Positions 1 through 12,568 of a stretch of DNA of 64,000 bases are shown here, piece after piece; the stretch's first letter is position 1, and every line of letters starts with the position of its first letter. This stretch comes from Chelonoidis abingdonii (taxonomy: Eukaryota > Chordata > Testudines > Testudinidae), in assembly GCF_003597395.2 (NCBI RefSeq), contig NC_133778.1, positions 26,572,108-26,636,107 on the forward strand. The letters run 5' to 3'. Position numbers and translations under genes: made by a program. The notes below the pieces were generated by a model, which was given only the letters and a program-made list of their open reading frames with translations, did not search any database and had not been told where the DNA came from.

Positions 1-1085
1 ATGGAGTCTTGGCCCATTCACAATTCTAAACAGGCTATAAAAAGCTGGATCTCACAGGAAATTTCCCCCTATTTGAAAACAGCCCAGACTGGTAGCAACT
101 AAATTCTACCCAAAGGCTGTTCTGTGAAGCCAGTGTGGTAATGGTTTCATATTAGTTTGTAATGGATGGATGTTTACAGAATAAAACAATCACCACATTT
201 CCCACTATTGCTGGCCAGAAAATCAAAGAGCACACGAGAAAACAGTTCAGTTGGCAGGCTCATCCCTGGCAGCGGTCCCTAGAGGACAAGTGTGAAGTAT
301 GTTGGCAGAAGTAAGAGGAAATTCTGCCTTGTCAGACCATCTTTATGGCTACAGAAGCCAATGCAACCATTAGTGTGAACAGCGAACTTTGAAGGGGTGT
401 GCTCCTTCACCAGTGAGTCATCAAAGAAAGTAGACATTACCGTTTCCAGCAGCAACCCCATACCACTGATAGCAAAGAGAACATTAGTGACTTGAATGGC
501 AATGGAGTGTGATGTAAAGCAGTATAAACTTCGAGAGCGTAAGGACTGTAACTGTACCTGGCTTCTACAGGTACCTTCAGCTATCTACTACCCTAAAGCT
601 CAGCCTTGAACAAAACACATGGTTGTGTCCTGGAGCAAATGTTTGCCCCATCTAGATTAGTATTTACAAAGGTTATCAGGAATTAATTGCCATTCAATTA
701 ATTTGATTTTTTGATGACCAAACACTCTAGGTATGCTCTTAACTATAGGAGTAACTGGTGCAAGACAGCTGCTATACCCATGTAGACCAGCCCACAGATG
801 GAGAGACAACACTCACTTTGTCAGTTGTTTATAAAACCATATGTGAAACACTGGAATGTTGGCTATTGGGATTTCTGGGTTCTATTCCTGCCTTTGTTGG
901 CAAAGTATGGTCTAGTTACAGTACTGCCATACACCTTTCTTCCAAAAGGCAGACAGGTTTGTCTTTTGAGACATTTGGGTACTATTCCTGCTTTGTCTGA
1001 AGTGAAACTGTGCAGACTCTGTGATATCTATAAAATGACTGAATGATGGTTCTACTCTATAGCAGGGTTGTAAGTTATTGTTTAA
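1..1085. other. No recognised feature
   Basis: I see no repeat family, exon or RNA gene that I can support. The short open frames on both strands have no recognisable motifs. The stretch looks like ordinary single-copy noncoding DNA. Confidence 0.5.
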
Positions 1086-1099
1086 TATTTATGCTTATT

Positions 1100-1170
1100 A
1101 CAGCTCTCATTGCAAATAGCAGTTGGTGGTGGAAGAGCTAGGATTAGAACTCTTTTTTTCTGCCTGGCGA
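1100..1170 (-). repeat. Possible MIR-like SINE core fragment
   Basis: The text 'ggtggaagagctaggatt' followed by 'agaactc' and a pyrimidine-rich run resembles the reverse complement of the MIR/CORE-SINE segment that reads 'gagttcgaatcc...tgccac'. Only about 70 bases can be aligned by eye, with no ends. A chance match is possible. Confidence 0.3.
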
Positions 1171-3020
1171 CTGAGTGAACACTTCCCTCAGCTACAGATT
1201 TGGGGGAGGGAGGAGAAAGAGGTGTCTTGTGTTTATATTTCCCTTGGAATAGTAAACAGCTCTCCCAAATGACTTGGCAGGTCTTCATACTGAAGGCAGA
1301 AATTGCCCTAGGGAAATAGTACCTCTCTAAAGGGATTCCCCAGCTACTAGACAGCTATCAAAATAACTGTCCACCAGTCCCCCTGCCAACTAGAGAAAGG
1401 GAAAAGGGCATGATCAAAGATCATCATATTCAGGGTATTTTTATCTGGCAGATATTCCCTAAGGACTGTGCCAGCTACTCCAAATTACAGTAACCTTGGG
1501 ATTCTTCTAATTTATACCCGGAACTAGGCATGCCCCAGGATAGCATGAAAATTCAGGAACAAAAGGAAGTTTAATGTCACACTATAAATCAGATGCAGAG
1601 CTGATATTTTAAATGCCAAATCCCCTTGCTCCCTGCTTAGGCTCCTAGATAACACTGCCTCGCATCTTTGCAGGAGTGTTTAAGATGACTCTTAGAATGA
1701 TACATTTGTCTAAAAGTTTTTTCTGTTTAGTATTATTTTAAGAGTTAAGTAAGATTAACGTACTTTCTAAGATTAACCTAACATTTCAAGTACAATACAC
1801 TGTAATAAGAAATGCAAATGTCATATCTTGTGTAAAAAGACACAAATAGCTGAAACTGTGATTCTCATACGTCTCCTCCAGTCAGATGTGTTTTTAAATG
1901 AATAAGTAGACTTTCATTTCAGAGCTCAAGCCAAAACAAAACAACTCATTGCACAACCCACTGTGAAAATCCTAAAATCTGGATAAGGCTTCTTTTTTTG
2001 TAACACTTTATCTGCTTTCTTTTTATTTAGTGGGATATTAAATTGTTCTGTCCTCTGTATTTGAATAAAGCTTGGATTTATCCTCTTTAAAATAAATTAC
2101 TTTCTTAATATTTATAACATCAAATATTTCCCCTATGCTGTGGTTATGATCTAGTCTTTCATTTCATTTAGATAAAATTATTTCGTTTCTAAAACAACCT
2201 GATGCTTATCGCATTAGATCTAGGTGTGCATGCATAATTTAAAATATGGTGACAATTTGTTTCAAAAGTTACATTTTACATACCAAAATGTAAGGTTTCC
2301 ATATTAAAACACTACATCTCATTACCCAAATTTCCATTATCTCACATAGTCATACAAGTATGACTATTTCACATATATTATATATGGCATAACTCTGAAT
2401 ACTACTATTTAAAAGGAATTATGATATTTATTATACTCTCTCCACTCACTCACTCTAAAAAATAATTGTTTCTTATCATACTTCTAACCTTGAATAATCC
2501 CAAATAAATATTCATCAGTGTAAACTATGAAACCAATTGTCTTCCAAAAGTGAATGTTTTTCTTTACTTTGTGGAGCAGTGAAAGGAATCCTAATATATT
2601 TGCTGGCCTGTCTCTTAAATCCTTTCTCACTTTTAAACCATTTCTAGCTTTCTCAAAGTGTGCTGGAAAAAAATAAGCTATTGAAATGCAGTAGAGTGAT
2701 TAATATTATGTACTGTTTTTATTAATACACTGGTATGGGGGGAAGAGTCAAACAGCAAAATACCTCTGAAGTTTAAAACCAGTCATTCTGAAGCTGAATC
2801 GTTAAGTTGTCACATTCAAAGGAAGAGGAAAGGTTGGCTTGCAATTAAAGGGATGCCGTCAATTTGACTGTCAATCTGAAATCTAGTCAGTGGCAAAGTG
2901 AATTAAACATTGTTGGAGGCACAGTGCACCTACACGAGTTCCCCCACTTTACTCTTGTAGTTTCTACTTTACTAATTGTCTATCCTCCCTCCTGTTACTG
3001 CATGAAAGACCCTCAGAAAT
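1171..3020. other. AT-rich noncoding DNA, nothing recognised
   Basis: This stretch is AT-rich with many short A and T runs. It has no open frame of note and no repeat I can name. Conserved regulatory elements cannot be excluded without cross-species alignment. Confidence 0.5.
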
Positions 3021-3027
3021 GTGGTTA

Positions 3028-3180
3028 AGACCCTGATCCAGCAAGGTACTAAAGCCCAACTTTAAGCACGTAGGCAGTTACTTTAACTTCATTAGGACTA
3101 CTGTAATGCTTAATACTACACATGTACCTTGCTCAGTGTACTCCATTGAAGTCAATGGATGCTCAACACTTCTACAGAGG
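3028..3180. repeat. Short palindromic interspersed repeat
   Basis: The stretch starts 'gaccctgatccagcaagg', contains 'aactttaagcacgtaggc', and ends with 'cattgaagtcaatgg'. This is the layout of a common sauropsid repeat whose halves are rough reverse complements ('gatcctgcaa', 'ttaactttaagca', 'gaagtcaatgg'). Similar blocks occur near 39.2 and 47.25 kb. The class is not certain; a MITE-like DNA element is my guess. Confidence 0.5.
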
Positions 3181-5590
3181 GAAATACCAAAACTACCTAC
3201 CTAGCCAAGCCAAAATTTAAGTTAATGAATAAATCAATAAATAAAAGATTTAACAGACAAATACTATATTTTACAGTTCTATTAAGGTTTACAGTATATA
3301 TTATCGAAAGTTGACAGGGCAGACATTTGAATGCCGCAACTGCTGACACCAGACTTGCCCTCCAATGGAACCTCATAAAAATAACAATACAGGACTCTTT
3401 CAAGGCCCTGTAAGTGGAATGAGTATATATTAGTAACCTGGGGGAAGGGATTTACAAGCACACTGTAATTATCCCCAAATCAAGCATTACAGCATAGAAA
3501 TTCAGTAATGGTTATACTTTAAAGGAATTCAAACGCATTAAGTTATGGAAAGGCACCCGGACAATTTTAACTCTGCCCTGTGGTTACACCACACAATAAT
3601 CATAGTATTTGTGCTCTCAAATTAGATTAACTGATTTTTAAAGACACATCAGGTTTTTTTTCTTCTACCTCCCACCCCGGTGCCATTTATAAAAATATAA
3701 TATGTAAAAAAATATTTTGATGGCATCAGCAGTACTGTAATATGAATCTTAACCATAAGAAAATATTAATAATTATTTATAATCCCTTCAAATGTCAATA
3801 TCAATAAAGGGCTGGGTATCATAAATTGGCTTACAAATAGTCAGATGGTTACATTGATTAAATCTAACATGAGTGGGAAAAACACAGTTACAGTACTATG
3901 CTAAGTGCATATGGTAGCTATATAAAACTGGACCAGATTTATGTATCTGAAACTTTTGTAGAAAACAGGTGTATATAAACAGTGGTTAGCTTTTTCCATC
4001 TTCTCAGTCTCTCAAAAGATTTGACAATTGATTATACTGCATTTGTGCATCCTTCTGTTCAGGGAAATATAAATTCAACATGTCTTGGCACCTCCAAATG
4101 TAGACTTACTGTTTTCTGGTTACTTTACATGATTCAGAATCAGTGTGACAGGCTTAACTGAAATATTACTCTTAATTTTTACAGCAAATGGTAAAAATGA
4201 AGTTGAAATCCAAAATGTAAAGAATGCAATTCCTTATGAGAATTTAGATATTAGAGAACTACAATGACTTTAGGAATGACATTGCATTTGGGGGCAACTG
4301 TATTGATATACAATAATTAAGTATCATTATTTTCACATTTTTACTACATGAAACAGACAGTCTTAAGTGAAATCTGAGTGGTTTCATGTTTACTATTAAC
4401 CAAGACTTGGCTTGGGTTTGTGGAAAATGTTTGCTGTGGCTTTACCAATCAGTTCAGTGAATCTGGGTTGAATTTTCTGCTATTCTCTTCCACCCCATGT
4501 AGGACCTACTTCTGCAGCCATTGATGTAATCTACCAAACTCCCACTGATTTACATTGTAGATGGATTGGGCACAAAATTTACTTATCCTAAAGAGGCCTA
4601 CAGTCCCCATTGAACTCTTATTCTCTTCTAGGGGGTTGTGTAGTTGATTCAATCACATTGAAAAAAGGAAAGGTGAGGAGTAATATTAGGGATAACTGAC
4701 AAGCCTGGACCTGTAGATGCAGAAAAAGGATAGAGAGTGGGAGATATTGCAGAACACTCATGGAACAACAAACTGTGGCTTCTACAATATTAGTAGTTGA
4801 ACATGAGGGGTATGGTGCTCCACTTGGTTATACTGATTTTGCAACGGCGTAATTCCATTAACTGCTGTGGATTGGAAAATTGGGCCTATGGTCAATTTTT
4901 GGATAAGGACCAAGGAATATTGCATGGCTGTAACAGACTCCATTTTCTCCAAGGAAAAAAATATTCATAAACTTTCCTTTCATATAGTGAGTATTATACA
5001 CGTAACTTATGTATGGCAATACTTACGGCATTACTATGTATAGTCATCACAGAAAAATATCTTAGGGACTGATACAAAATCTCGTGAATTTTTTTAAAAG
5101 CCTTCCATTGACTTCAGTAAGCATTTGATGAAGCCCTTATTGAACACTCCAGCTGCTTGTTAGTGCAAAATCTGTCATTTCACGTACAACACTTCATGCA
5201 TATCTAGAGATCACATAACTGTTGTATCTGTTGCTCTTCATGTCCACATCCATCTACAAGGAACATAGCTGTCCTCCCTGAGTCATTTATGTGAACGACA
5301 AGACTTCAGCTAACAGCAGGGCAATCCCAACCAACATTTGCACAAAGATTGGTCTTGCACTATCCACTGAAATTTAGAAGACTATTCACATTTGTTAATT
5401 ATCTGTGTGCTGAAGAAATGCTCTGTATATGACACTGAATGAAGACAGACCATGTCCCTAAGAGTTTTCAATCTAATACACAAAAATAGAGGAGATGGGA
5501 TGACCAGGAAGGCCCAGAGAAAGGAATATCTTCGTTTTTCTTCATTGATTTGGTTTAGTTCTCATGGAGGCACTGAGTCTTTTGATGCTA
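3181..5590. other. Noncoding DNA, nothing firmly recognised
   Basis: AT-rich sequence without coding signal. The segments near 4490-4570 ('cccactgatttacattg') and 5100-5150 ('ccattgacttcagtaagc') faintly recall the short palindromic repeats listed elsewhere, but are too decayed to call. Confidence 0.45.
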
Positions 5591-5860
5591 GGGGTATGTC
5601 TACACAACCCGCCGGGTCAGTGGGGAGTGATCGATCCCCAAATGCGCTCCCTGTCAACTCCGGAACTCCACAGGGCGAGAGACAGAAGCGGAGTCAAGGG
5701 GGGAGCGGAGGCCATTGATCCCGCACCACGAGGACGTGAAATAAGTCAATCTAAGTCGATCTAAGATAAGTCGACTTCAGCTATGCTATTCTCATAGCTG
5801 AAGTTGTGTATCTTAGATCAATTTCCCCTCCCCCCCCTCCCCCAGTGTAGACCAGGCCCA
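5591..5860 (+). mobile_element. hAT-like MITE, about 270 bp
   Basis: The left end reads 'ggggtatgtctacac' and the right end 'gtgtagaccaggccc', so the reverse complement of the right end shares the core 'gtctacac' with the left. The element is GC-rich relative to its flanks. It holds an internal hairpin around 5773-5815 ('cttcagctatgct' paired with 'catagctgaag') and a C-rich run before the right end. Ends with 'gtctacac' recur in this window at 55266, 61186 and 61437. It encodes nothing, so it must have been moved by an autonomous relative. I did not find a clean target-site duplication, so the hAT assignment is by family resemblance. Confidence 0.75.
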
Positions 5861-6650
5861 GGACTTTACCTGATATCTGAAGACAAGTTTCAGAACTACA
5901 GGTCCTCCATGAACATTGCTCTTCTTCTGGGCCTGACCGTTTCGTTAGCTAATAAGGAAAATGCCTGGAGATCTGAGATGTATGAGCCCCAGTCTATTTT
6001 AGATATAGTACAGGAGAGAAAGGATCTTGATTTGGACTCTGTCTGGGAAAACCAGCTAGTGTAGATCATGAAACGTGGGCAGGATTTGTTCTCCTCAGTC
6101 TACTTTGTTTAGCAGGGGAGCTGCTCCATGCTGTGCCTGCCTCTTTCAGAATTCTTGTAACGGAAATGCTGTGTAAGGGATCCTAATAAGTGATATTAGG
6201 CTAGAAAACCCATGAATGCTGGAATGGTAATGTATAGAGAAATGGTTGGGGACCTCAGATGAGGCACTGCTTTTTCATGATCCACAAGTTTTCACCCCAA
6301 GGGTTGCATAACGTGTTGATTTATATTTCTAAGTTATTGGAGTTGCAAAACTGAAGTGCAACATTTATCTGTAAATGTGTGACTTCTCTTTTCATGGTTA
6401 TTGGCTAGAAAAAGTAATTTCCTCTTCTCCTTAGGTACATTTATATTGATGCTTTTGATGTAGTGGGAATGGCACCTCTAAATACAACTCATTATTCTGT
6501 AGGCTATATGACACTGGCAGAGCTAGTAAGAGCCTTGAGCTCCTGCAGCACTACAGTTCATATTGTACCTCTTGCATAACTCAGATTATTTTTGTTGTTT
6601 TTTGTTTTTTGTTTTTTTGAGGAGGGACAAGGGGGAGGTTAAAGGGACTA
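5861..6650. other. Noncoding DNA with T-rich tract
   Basis: No gene seen. A T-rich tract of repeated 'tttttg' units lies near 6586-6620. The 86-residue open frame at 5804-6064 overlaps the right part of the MITE and has no motif. Confidence 0.45.
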
Positions 6651-6654
6651 AATC

Positions 6655-6712
6655 ACTTGACTTCAATGGAGTTAGGCCAATTTATACCAGCTGAGGACCT
6701 GCCCCTTAGTCT
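6655..6712. repeat. Short palindromic-type repeat fragment
   Basis: 'gacttcaatggagttagg' is followed by 'ccaatttataccagctgagg'. This matches the recurring pattern 'tcaatggagtta...gatttacaccagctgagga' that also appears, decayed, at 45178-45235. Probably a fragment of a small dispersed repeat. Confidence 0.4.
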
Positions 6713-8420
6713 AGTCCTGGTTCAGAAGTTAGTCTGATCATGAAATCACACAGATCTCACTTTGATTGAGTTCTACCTGAGTAAGATTGCAGAACTGAGA
6801 CTTAAATACTGTCCATTGTGTCAAGAATGATGCTATAATGCCATCGTTAAATATGAAAATATACAATGAAACATATCCCTTGCTCCTGACCATTTTCTCT
6901 ATGAATGAGTCCATGCTTTCCTTTCCAACATTATTGGAAGTTACCAGAGGTGCCATTGCAGATGGTCTTGATAATTTTGTTTGTTATATAAGCAGTTTGG
7001 GGGCAGCCTAACATAATGAGGCCCTGGAGCATGATTAGGACTCCTACATGCTCTGGTAACACAAATAATAAAAAATTCTTGTAGAAAAGTGTTCTGGAAA
7101 CACTGTATATTGCCAATAAAGTTTATCCTACCTGAATCTCTAAGAATTTGTAGATGCATCTCTTATCTATGTGTTTCCATATAATGAAACATAGTGTTGC
7201 ATGGTTCCAAGACAGTGCAACCTCCAATTTCCATTTTAGAAACAGTTTGATTGAAAAAATCACTTGCTTTTTCCCCAGTAAAATCTTTATTGGATCTATT
7301 TGAAAACTATTGATAAAGAGTTACTAATTACTAAACAAGAAAATAAACTTAAGTGTTTGAACTACTGATACACTGAGCTATTTTAAGTCAAATGTTTAAA
7401 GAAAAGTTTCTCATATATTTTCTTGGCTATAGCAAGTTGTTACAAATACCTCTCTTAAAATAAAGAAGAATAGAGAGAAGTTCTTTAGCATCCTTCAAAT
7501 TACCTGTAATTATTGGCCTATCAAACGCTTTTAGAACTAGATTAGTTAAATATTTTATTTGCTGTCTGAGGAGGTAATGTTACTGACAAGTAATACTAAA
7601 TTTAGACTTCTAGCATTTTGTTTACTTTTAGATGGGAAAAAGTGTCCCTTGTACTAAGGACTTTATCATAGCATCAATTTTTTAGCAGTACTTCCCATTG
7701 ACTTCTATGGATAGTGCTGCTTTTTAAAATTAGTCATGATATTAGTCATGAGAGAGGATTCTTAGGATAATTTCATTTCCATTCAGTATTCACAAGGCTC
7801 ACTACTGCTCTAAGCTCAGCTCTAAAGTAGAATAGTCTTCTCTGGAATGAGAATGAGGGTGAACTGGAGATAAATATACAGCACAACTTGCTGGTATTAA
7901 ATTCCTTGTAGCTCTCCATTTAATAGTATGTATCTTTTGACGTCAAGAAACAAAGGATAAAAATCCCATCAACACACCCAGAATAGTCTCAGTTATAATG
8001 CTCCCAGGAAAATGCAGCAATGGAGAACTGTCAGAAACTGAGGTGAGGGTGGTCTATCCTAGAGGTTGGAGCAGCGACATTCAGAGCCAAGGGTCAGAGC
8101 TGGAATCAGATGTCAAGAGTAGGACTGGAGCCCAGAGCGAGGCTGGTGCAGGACTAGGGGTAAGACTGGGATAGGCTGAGGCCTGTGGAGTCTGTTACCC
8201 CTATCAAGCAGGAGAGAGCTCTAAGGTATGCAGTGACATTGAGCAAACTGAGCTGCTGTTTCTCGTGTGAGGCTTGTATGCCTGCTCTGAGAGTCTGCAG
8301 ATTAGCTCCTGAGTCATGGGTTGGGTAACACAGGAATGACACTTCCTCTCATGTGGCTTAATCAGTTCAAGGATGATTCATCACTTCACAAATTGTTTTT
8401 AGAAATAAAATGTCTCCTAT
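6713..8420. other. Noncoding DNA, nothing firmly recognised
   Basis: No exon or repeat family can be named. A small hairpin at about 7686-7725 ('agcagtacttcccat' against 'atggatagtgctgct') flanks 'tgacttct' and resembles the short palindromic repeats elsewhere in the window. Confidence 0.45.
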
Positions 8421-8479
8421 GGACTAAGCATTGGACTTAGAGGAAGAAACACCTTTGCTGTAAACCTGATTCTGGGACT

Positions 8480-8756
8480 GCGTCAAAAAAAGACCCATGG
8501 GGCAGCAAGTCTCCGAGGCTGGGTCAACTGACTTTGGCTCACGCTACAGGGCTAAAAATAGCTGTGTAAATGTTCGGGCTCAGGCTGGCACTGACGCTCC
8601 AAGTTTCTACCATTTCCAGGTTTCCAGCCCAAGTCTAAATATCTACATTACTGTTTTTAGCCCTGCAGCACAAGCCCTGAAAGCTCAAGTCAGTTGACCC
8701 AGGCTCTGAGACTAGCTGCCCTGCAGGGTTTTGAGCTGTTTAGATGTACTGCAAGG
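8480..8756. mobile_element. MITE fragment, possibly inserted into a MIR
   Basis: The block contains 'caagtcagttgacccagg', 'gctctgagactagctgcc' and a right end 'ttagatgtactgcaag', which resembles the 'gtagacgtaccc' end of a turtle MITE family. Its internal 'ggctaaaaatagctgtgta' and 'tgtttttagccctgcag' are near reverse complements, giving a large internal hairpin. It encodes nothing. The left end is not clear. Confidence 0.5.
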
Positions 8757-8900
8757 GTTTGGGGGCAAGTCACGTAACCTCTTCACTGTTTACCTATTGG
8801 TATACTGGAATAACACAATATTTGCCTCCTCAGAAATGTACTAATCTGTTTTATGGTGGTTTGTGACTACAGAGCTCTGTACATGCTAAATAGTAGTCGT
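8757..8900 (+). repeat. MIR-type SINE, right part
   Basis: 'ggggcaagtcacgtaacctc' followed by 'tactggaataacaca' and 'gcctcctcagaaatg' matches the MIR order: 'ggcaagtcacttaacctc', an 'aaaatggggataa' region, then 'tacctacctca'. The 5' half may be the weakly similar 8420-8480 stretch, which would put the MITE inside the SINE. MIR is an ancient amniote tRNA-derived SINE, expected to be this diverged. Confidence 0.6.
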
Positions 8901-9169
8901 TTTCTGCTCTCTAAAGATCACTAGAAAAATACTTTCCATTTTGTGTTATATTGTAAAACAAGTTAAATGAATATTTTTTCTAATTAAGGAGAAAATAAAT
9001 TAAGTATTGATTTCCCTTTGCCCAGAGTCTCCTACATATTTGTCAGAGGGTTTTGGAATTAATATGTAAATCTATGGAGAGCTCTTCTGTTGGAAACTTT
9101 TGCAAGATGATTGACATCAGAGATTGATGCTGGTGCAGTGTGGCATCTCACTGTTAAGATACGATACAG

Positions 9170-9440
9170 TACCAGCACTCTTGGATCTGTCCTAGCTGCT
9201 CATAGATCTCTGGGTGAAGTTTAAGGTGTTGGTTATGCATCATAAAACCTTAAAAGGCCTGGGATTGGCCTACCTGAGAGCCCACTTTTCTCCCTGTGCT
9301 ATACTGCCACAGCTGTGGCTAGTGGTGGCACTTGAGCTAGTTCCTCCTCACATTGAGAGGGGACAGCTGACAAGATGTTCTCTGTGAAGGCTCTGAGACT
9401 CTGGAACTTTCTCTTCCTTTTGAGTCTGAAATAGCCAGAA
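9170..9440 (+). pseudogene. LINE ORF2 C-terminal fossil (L2-like)
   Basis: Translation on the plus strand gives 'FKVLVMHHKTLKGLGLAYL' early in the block and 'FSVKALRLWNF' about 150 bases later. These match the order found near the C-terminus of L2-clade and related LINE polymerases: 'fKvLvltyKaLnGlgpgYL' then 'aFsvraprLWNsLP'. The two pieces are separated by stops and probable frameshifts, so nothing is expressed as a polymerase. There is no RT catalytic box. Identification rests on motif order only. Confidence 0.5.
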
Positions 9441-9553
9441 TTTGATGATCTTCCAGGCACACTGCAAAAGTATCCCCTGGAGAAGTTTGGGGAGAGGGCT
9501 TGAGAGCATGATTCCCAGAATGAAGAGCAGTGGAAAGCACTGGTAGGTGGATG

Positions 9554-10205
9554 TGTCACAGAGTTCCCAGGCGATGCTTTGGAACTGCTCCCCACAAAGC
9601 CAGTCAGGACTTTGGGGAGCCTCCTTTCCCTTGGAGCAGACTATCTTCAGGGCAAAAAGCTCACACAGCTTCACCTTCCTGGGTCTGACCTTGGAGCATT
9701 CAGCATATGCCCCTCCATGCGCTTCCCACAGTGAGTCCGCCCAGGCGGGGTTCCGAGGAAGCCACAGGATCCTGCACCCCCACTTCGTAGTCAGATGTGA
9801 CTCTTGGCCAGCTAGTAAAACAGAGGATTATTAGATGACAGGAACATGGTCTAAAACAGAGCTTGTAGTTACAGAGAACAGGACCTCTCATCCAGGTCCA
9901 TTCTGGGCCCCAGCAAGCCAGACAACCCCATCTGCCCTCACTTCCCATCCCCATCCAGCTCTAAACTGAAACCCCCTCCAGCCGCTCCTTTCTGGCCTTT
10001 GTCTCTTTCCCGGGCCAGGAGGTCACCTGATCTCTTTGTTCACCTGTAGCTGTTCCCTTGCATTGCAAATGCCCCAGCCATTTGTTGCCAGGATACAGAG
10101 TGTCAGCCATTTATGCACACTGGAGACTTAAGAAATGCATAGGGGAAACTGAGGCACCCACACGGTATTCAGAGAAAACATTAAGAACAGTCCCATTTTG
10201 TCACA
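9554..10205 (-). mobile_element. Solo LTR of an endogenous retrovirus-like element
   Basis: The block starts 'tgtcacagagttccc' and ends 'cattttgtcaca', so it has the TG...CA ends of an LTR. The flanks 'ggatg' and 'gggtg' form a 4-of-5 target duplication. A decayed polyadenylation signal (AATAAT) reads on the minus strand near 9826, which sets the orientation. It has raised GC compared with its flanks. No internal retroviral genes or primer binding site adjoin it, so it is a solo LTR left by recombination. I recognise the sequence as a turtle LTR type; the family name needs a library search. Confidence 0.7.
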
Positions 10206-10440
10206 GGGTGATTGGATGATTTCCTGTTGAAATGATTAATCAATGCTGCTGAGACTTTATCGTGTGTTACTGATGTTGGGGCTGTACAGCCTTTTTATAA
10301 CTTTAAGTCTAAAATAAATAATTTAGACTATTTAAATTCCAAAACCCTGTTAGGGAATAACTATTTTACTGTATCTAAATGTGAGTTGTACTAGTTTTGG
10401 CTACATAATCCCATATGCTCCCTGGTGCTGTACAGTAAAG
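10206..10440. other. Unrecognised flank of the LTR
   Basis: Short AT-rich stretch. I see nothing supportable in it. Confidence 0.45.
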
Positions 10441-10449
10441 CAGTACTGT

Positions 10450-10690
10450 GAAACCCCAGCATTTAGAAAAAATCTCATGGTTTTTATGCCAGTCTCAAGA
10501 TTTTTGAAGAGTTATTTTTGTCTTCTAGTTTTCTGAGCTTTTAGTGTTCACCTTTGCAAGACTTTTCAAAATGTATGCTTCATTTTTAAAAACAGGTTCT
10601 CATGAAATTGCATAACTCCAGGAGATGGGACATCACATATCATAAGACTCTTGAAGAAATCTCAAGAGTTGGCAGAACAGTAAAATAAAG
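10450..10690. repeat. Possible dispersed repeat with inverted arms
   Basis: 'tctcatggtttttatgcc' with 'tctcaagatttttgaaga', then 'tctcatgaaattgcat' and 'ctcaagagttggcagaac', recall a turtle repeat built on 'tcatgatttttaagcc' and its complement. Ends are unclear and no target duplication is visible. Confidence 0.3.
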
Positions 10691-10699
10691 AGAGTTTGA

Positions 10700-11290
10700 A
10701 AAGCCCTATGCACACAGCAGTGGGAGTGGCATCTTTTGCTGCTACCCTGCTCTCTTGCATAGAACCAGTGCAAGGTTCAGGATCCATAGGTTTGAGGGGG
10801 TGAGGTATTCTATCACCATCTGGGTGGGGGAGCTGGGATAGCCATTTGATGTAGCATACCCCCTTTAAACTCAGCAAACTTCAGAAGCTGAACAGGAGTT
10901 AATGTTTCTCCTTGCAGCTGTAGCTTTCCGCTCTATTGTTTGTATGCCTGTCAGAATGGAGAGTGATTCACAGCCTTTGAGAGAGGGAACCAATGGAAGC
11001 ATGGACCTAGCTGGAGCCAGGATATTTGGAGACAGGGAATGGTCCAACAAAGAGAGCACAGAGGGCTGAAGGTCTACTACAGGGATGGCTCTGAATTTCC
11101 TGGTGAATTTCTGGGTAGCTTGAAGGTCACATCCACTGCCCTCCATGTGAGGACAAACCTTTCTGCTTCCAGAGAGAAGCATCCTGTGTTTTAATTCTAA
11201 ATTTTCAGAACACTTGTCTCCCCCATCTACCCCATGAGTTTTCTGCCAGAAGGGAGAATGCCTTACTTTGATTTAAAGAAAAGACACTTC
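10700..11290. other. Noncoding DNA, nothing recognised
   Basis: The open frames at 10662-10877 and 10871-11182 (minus) have no recognisable domain. They carry the composition of the surrounding noncoding DNA. Confidence 0.4.
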
Positions 11291-11299
11291 AGTTCTTGT

Positions 11300-11400
11300 G
11301 CCTTCCTCCTAAGCATCTGGTGCTGGTCTCTGTTGGAGACAGATTACTGGACTAGATGGACCTCAGATTTGATACAATATGGCAACTTCTGTGTCTCTGC
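11300..11400 (+). mobile_element. CR1 LINE 3' end, short truncated copy
   Basis: 'tactggactagatggacctc' followed by 'caatatggcaacttctg' matches the 3' untranslated tail seen at 56870-56935 ('tactgggctagacagacc', 'agtatggctgttctta'). It is a heavily 5'-truncated insertion, as is usual for CR1. Sequence upstream of 11300 is too diverged to assign. Confidence 0.65.
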
Positions 11401-12537
11401 ATTCCTGTAAATACTTTCCAAGACTCCAATTTTTCCTGTCAGTAACTGCCTCAGATGATAGTTTGGTTTAAATTCAATTTGGTTTAAATGGGTGTTTTAC
11501 GTGAACATTTTATTGAAACTACAAATAATGAAACAAGTAGATGAGAACTATGAAGATGATCATTAAATAGATGTCTAATTTGAAGTTAAAATATATACAG
11601 ATAATCTAATAATATAGAAGAAACCTGCCTACTCTGCCTCTGATCGGTCAGAGAAATAATAGAGTGATAGGTTTTTAGTATGGGGTGTACCTGAAGAGAG
11701 AGGCTATAAGGTTAATTCCAACAACTCAGCCTTCATAGCCAATTAATATTTCCATCTCTCCAGGGCCAATTTCTTACACTTAGCATGGTACATTAGTGTT
11801 TTGTAGTATCTATCTTCTGTCAACATACTGTCTGTCTTTGATCAAAAGGCAATATTATTTTTTTCCAAATATATAAAAGACGTCCTTTTTTTTTCCTGTT
11901 TACCAGCCTCTCTTGCATTGCTGGTAAAATGAAGTTTTAGTGTTCTATCGTTCACCCAGAATAAATAATTTGACATGACCACTGTCTTTTCCTCTTTTAA
12001 TTTTCACTGGTGAAACCTTTTAAAAATATACTAAATGCATTTTCTGGTCCAAAGAATGAATCCATTTTGCTCTTTGAAATAAACTGCCAGGAATATTTTT
12101 TCTATTAGCAGTATTTGAGATTTAAAAAGTTGTTTATCTAAAGACCCATCTTCTCTTCCTGTTATCTGGATAAACCTCGCTTTTGACACCTTCTTAAGAG
12201 ATTTTCCCATAGAGTATCTATGATTTATGACTCATTTGTGTAAGGAAGAAAGTTAGATCATACATGGTCTGATCCTTCAAGGACTCTATGCCTGGAACAC
12301 CCACTTGTATCACAAATACAACTATGGCAAACGATTAATAATGTACACCTCAACACAGGAAATCTAAATACTACATAGAGATGATTTGTCACAGATAACT
12401 AGAAACCTATTGTTGCATCTTGATTTGCCTCAAATGTTTCTTTATTCACAAAATTGGTGTCTCCTGTTTCTTGTACCCTACCATGAACCAAAACTTCTTG
12501 ACTTCAAAACCCATTAGACAAGTTTCCTCCTGGAAAG

Positions 12538-12568
<31 letters not shown>

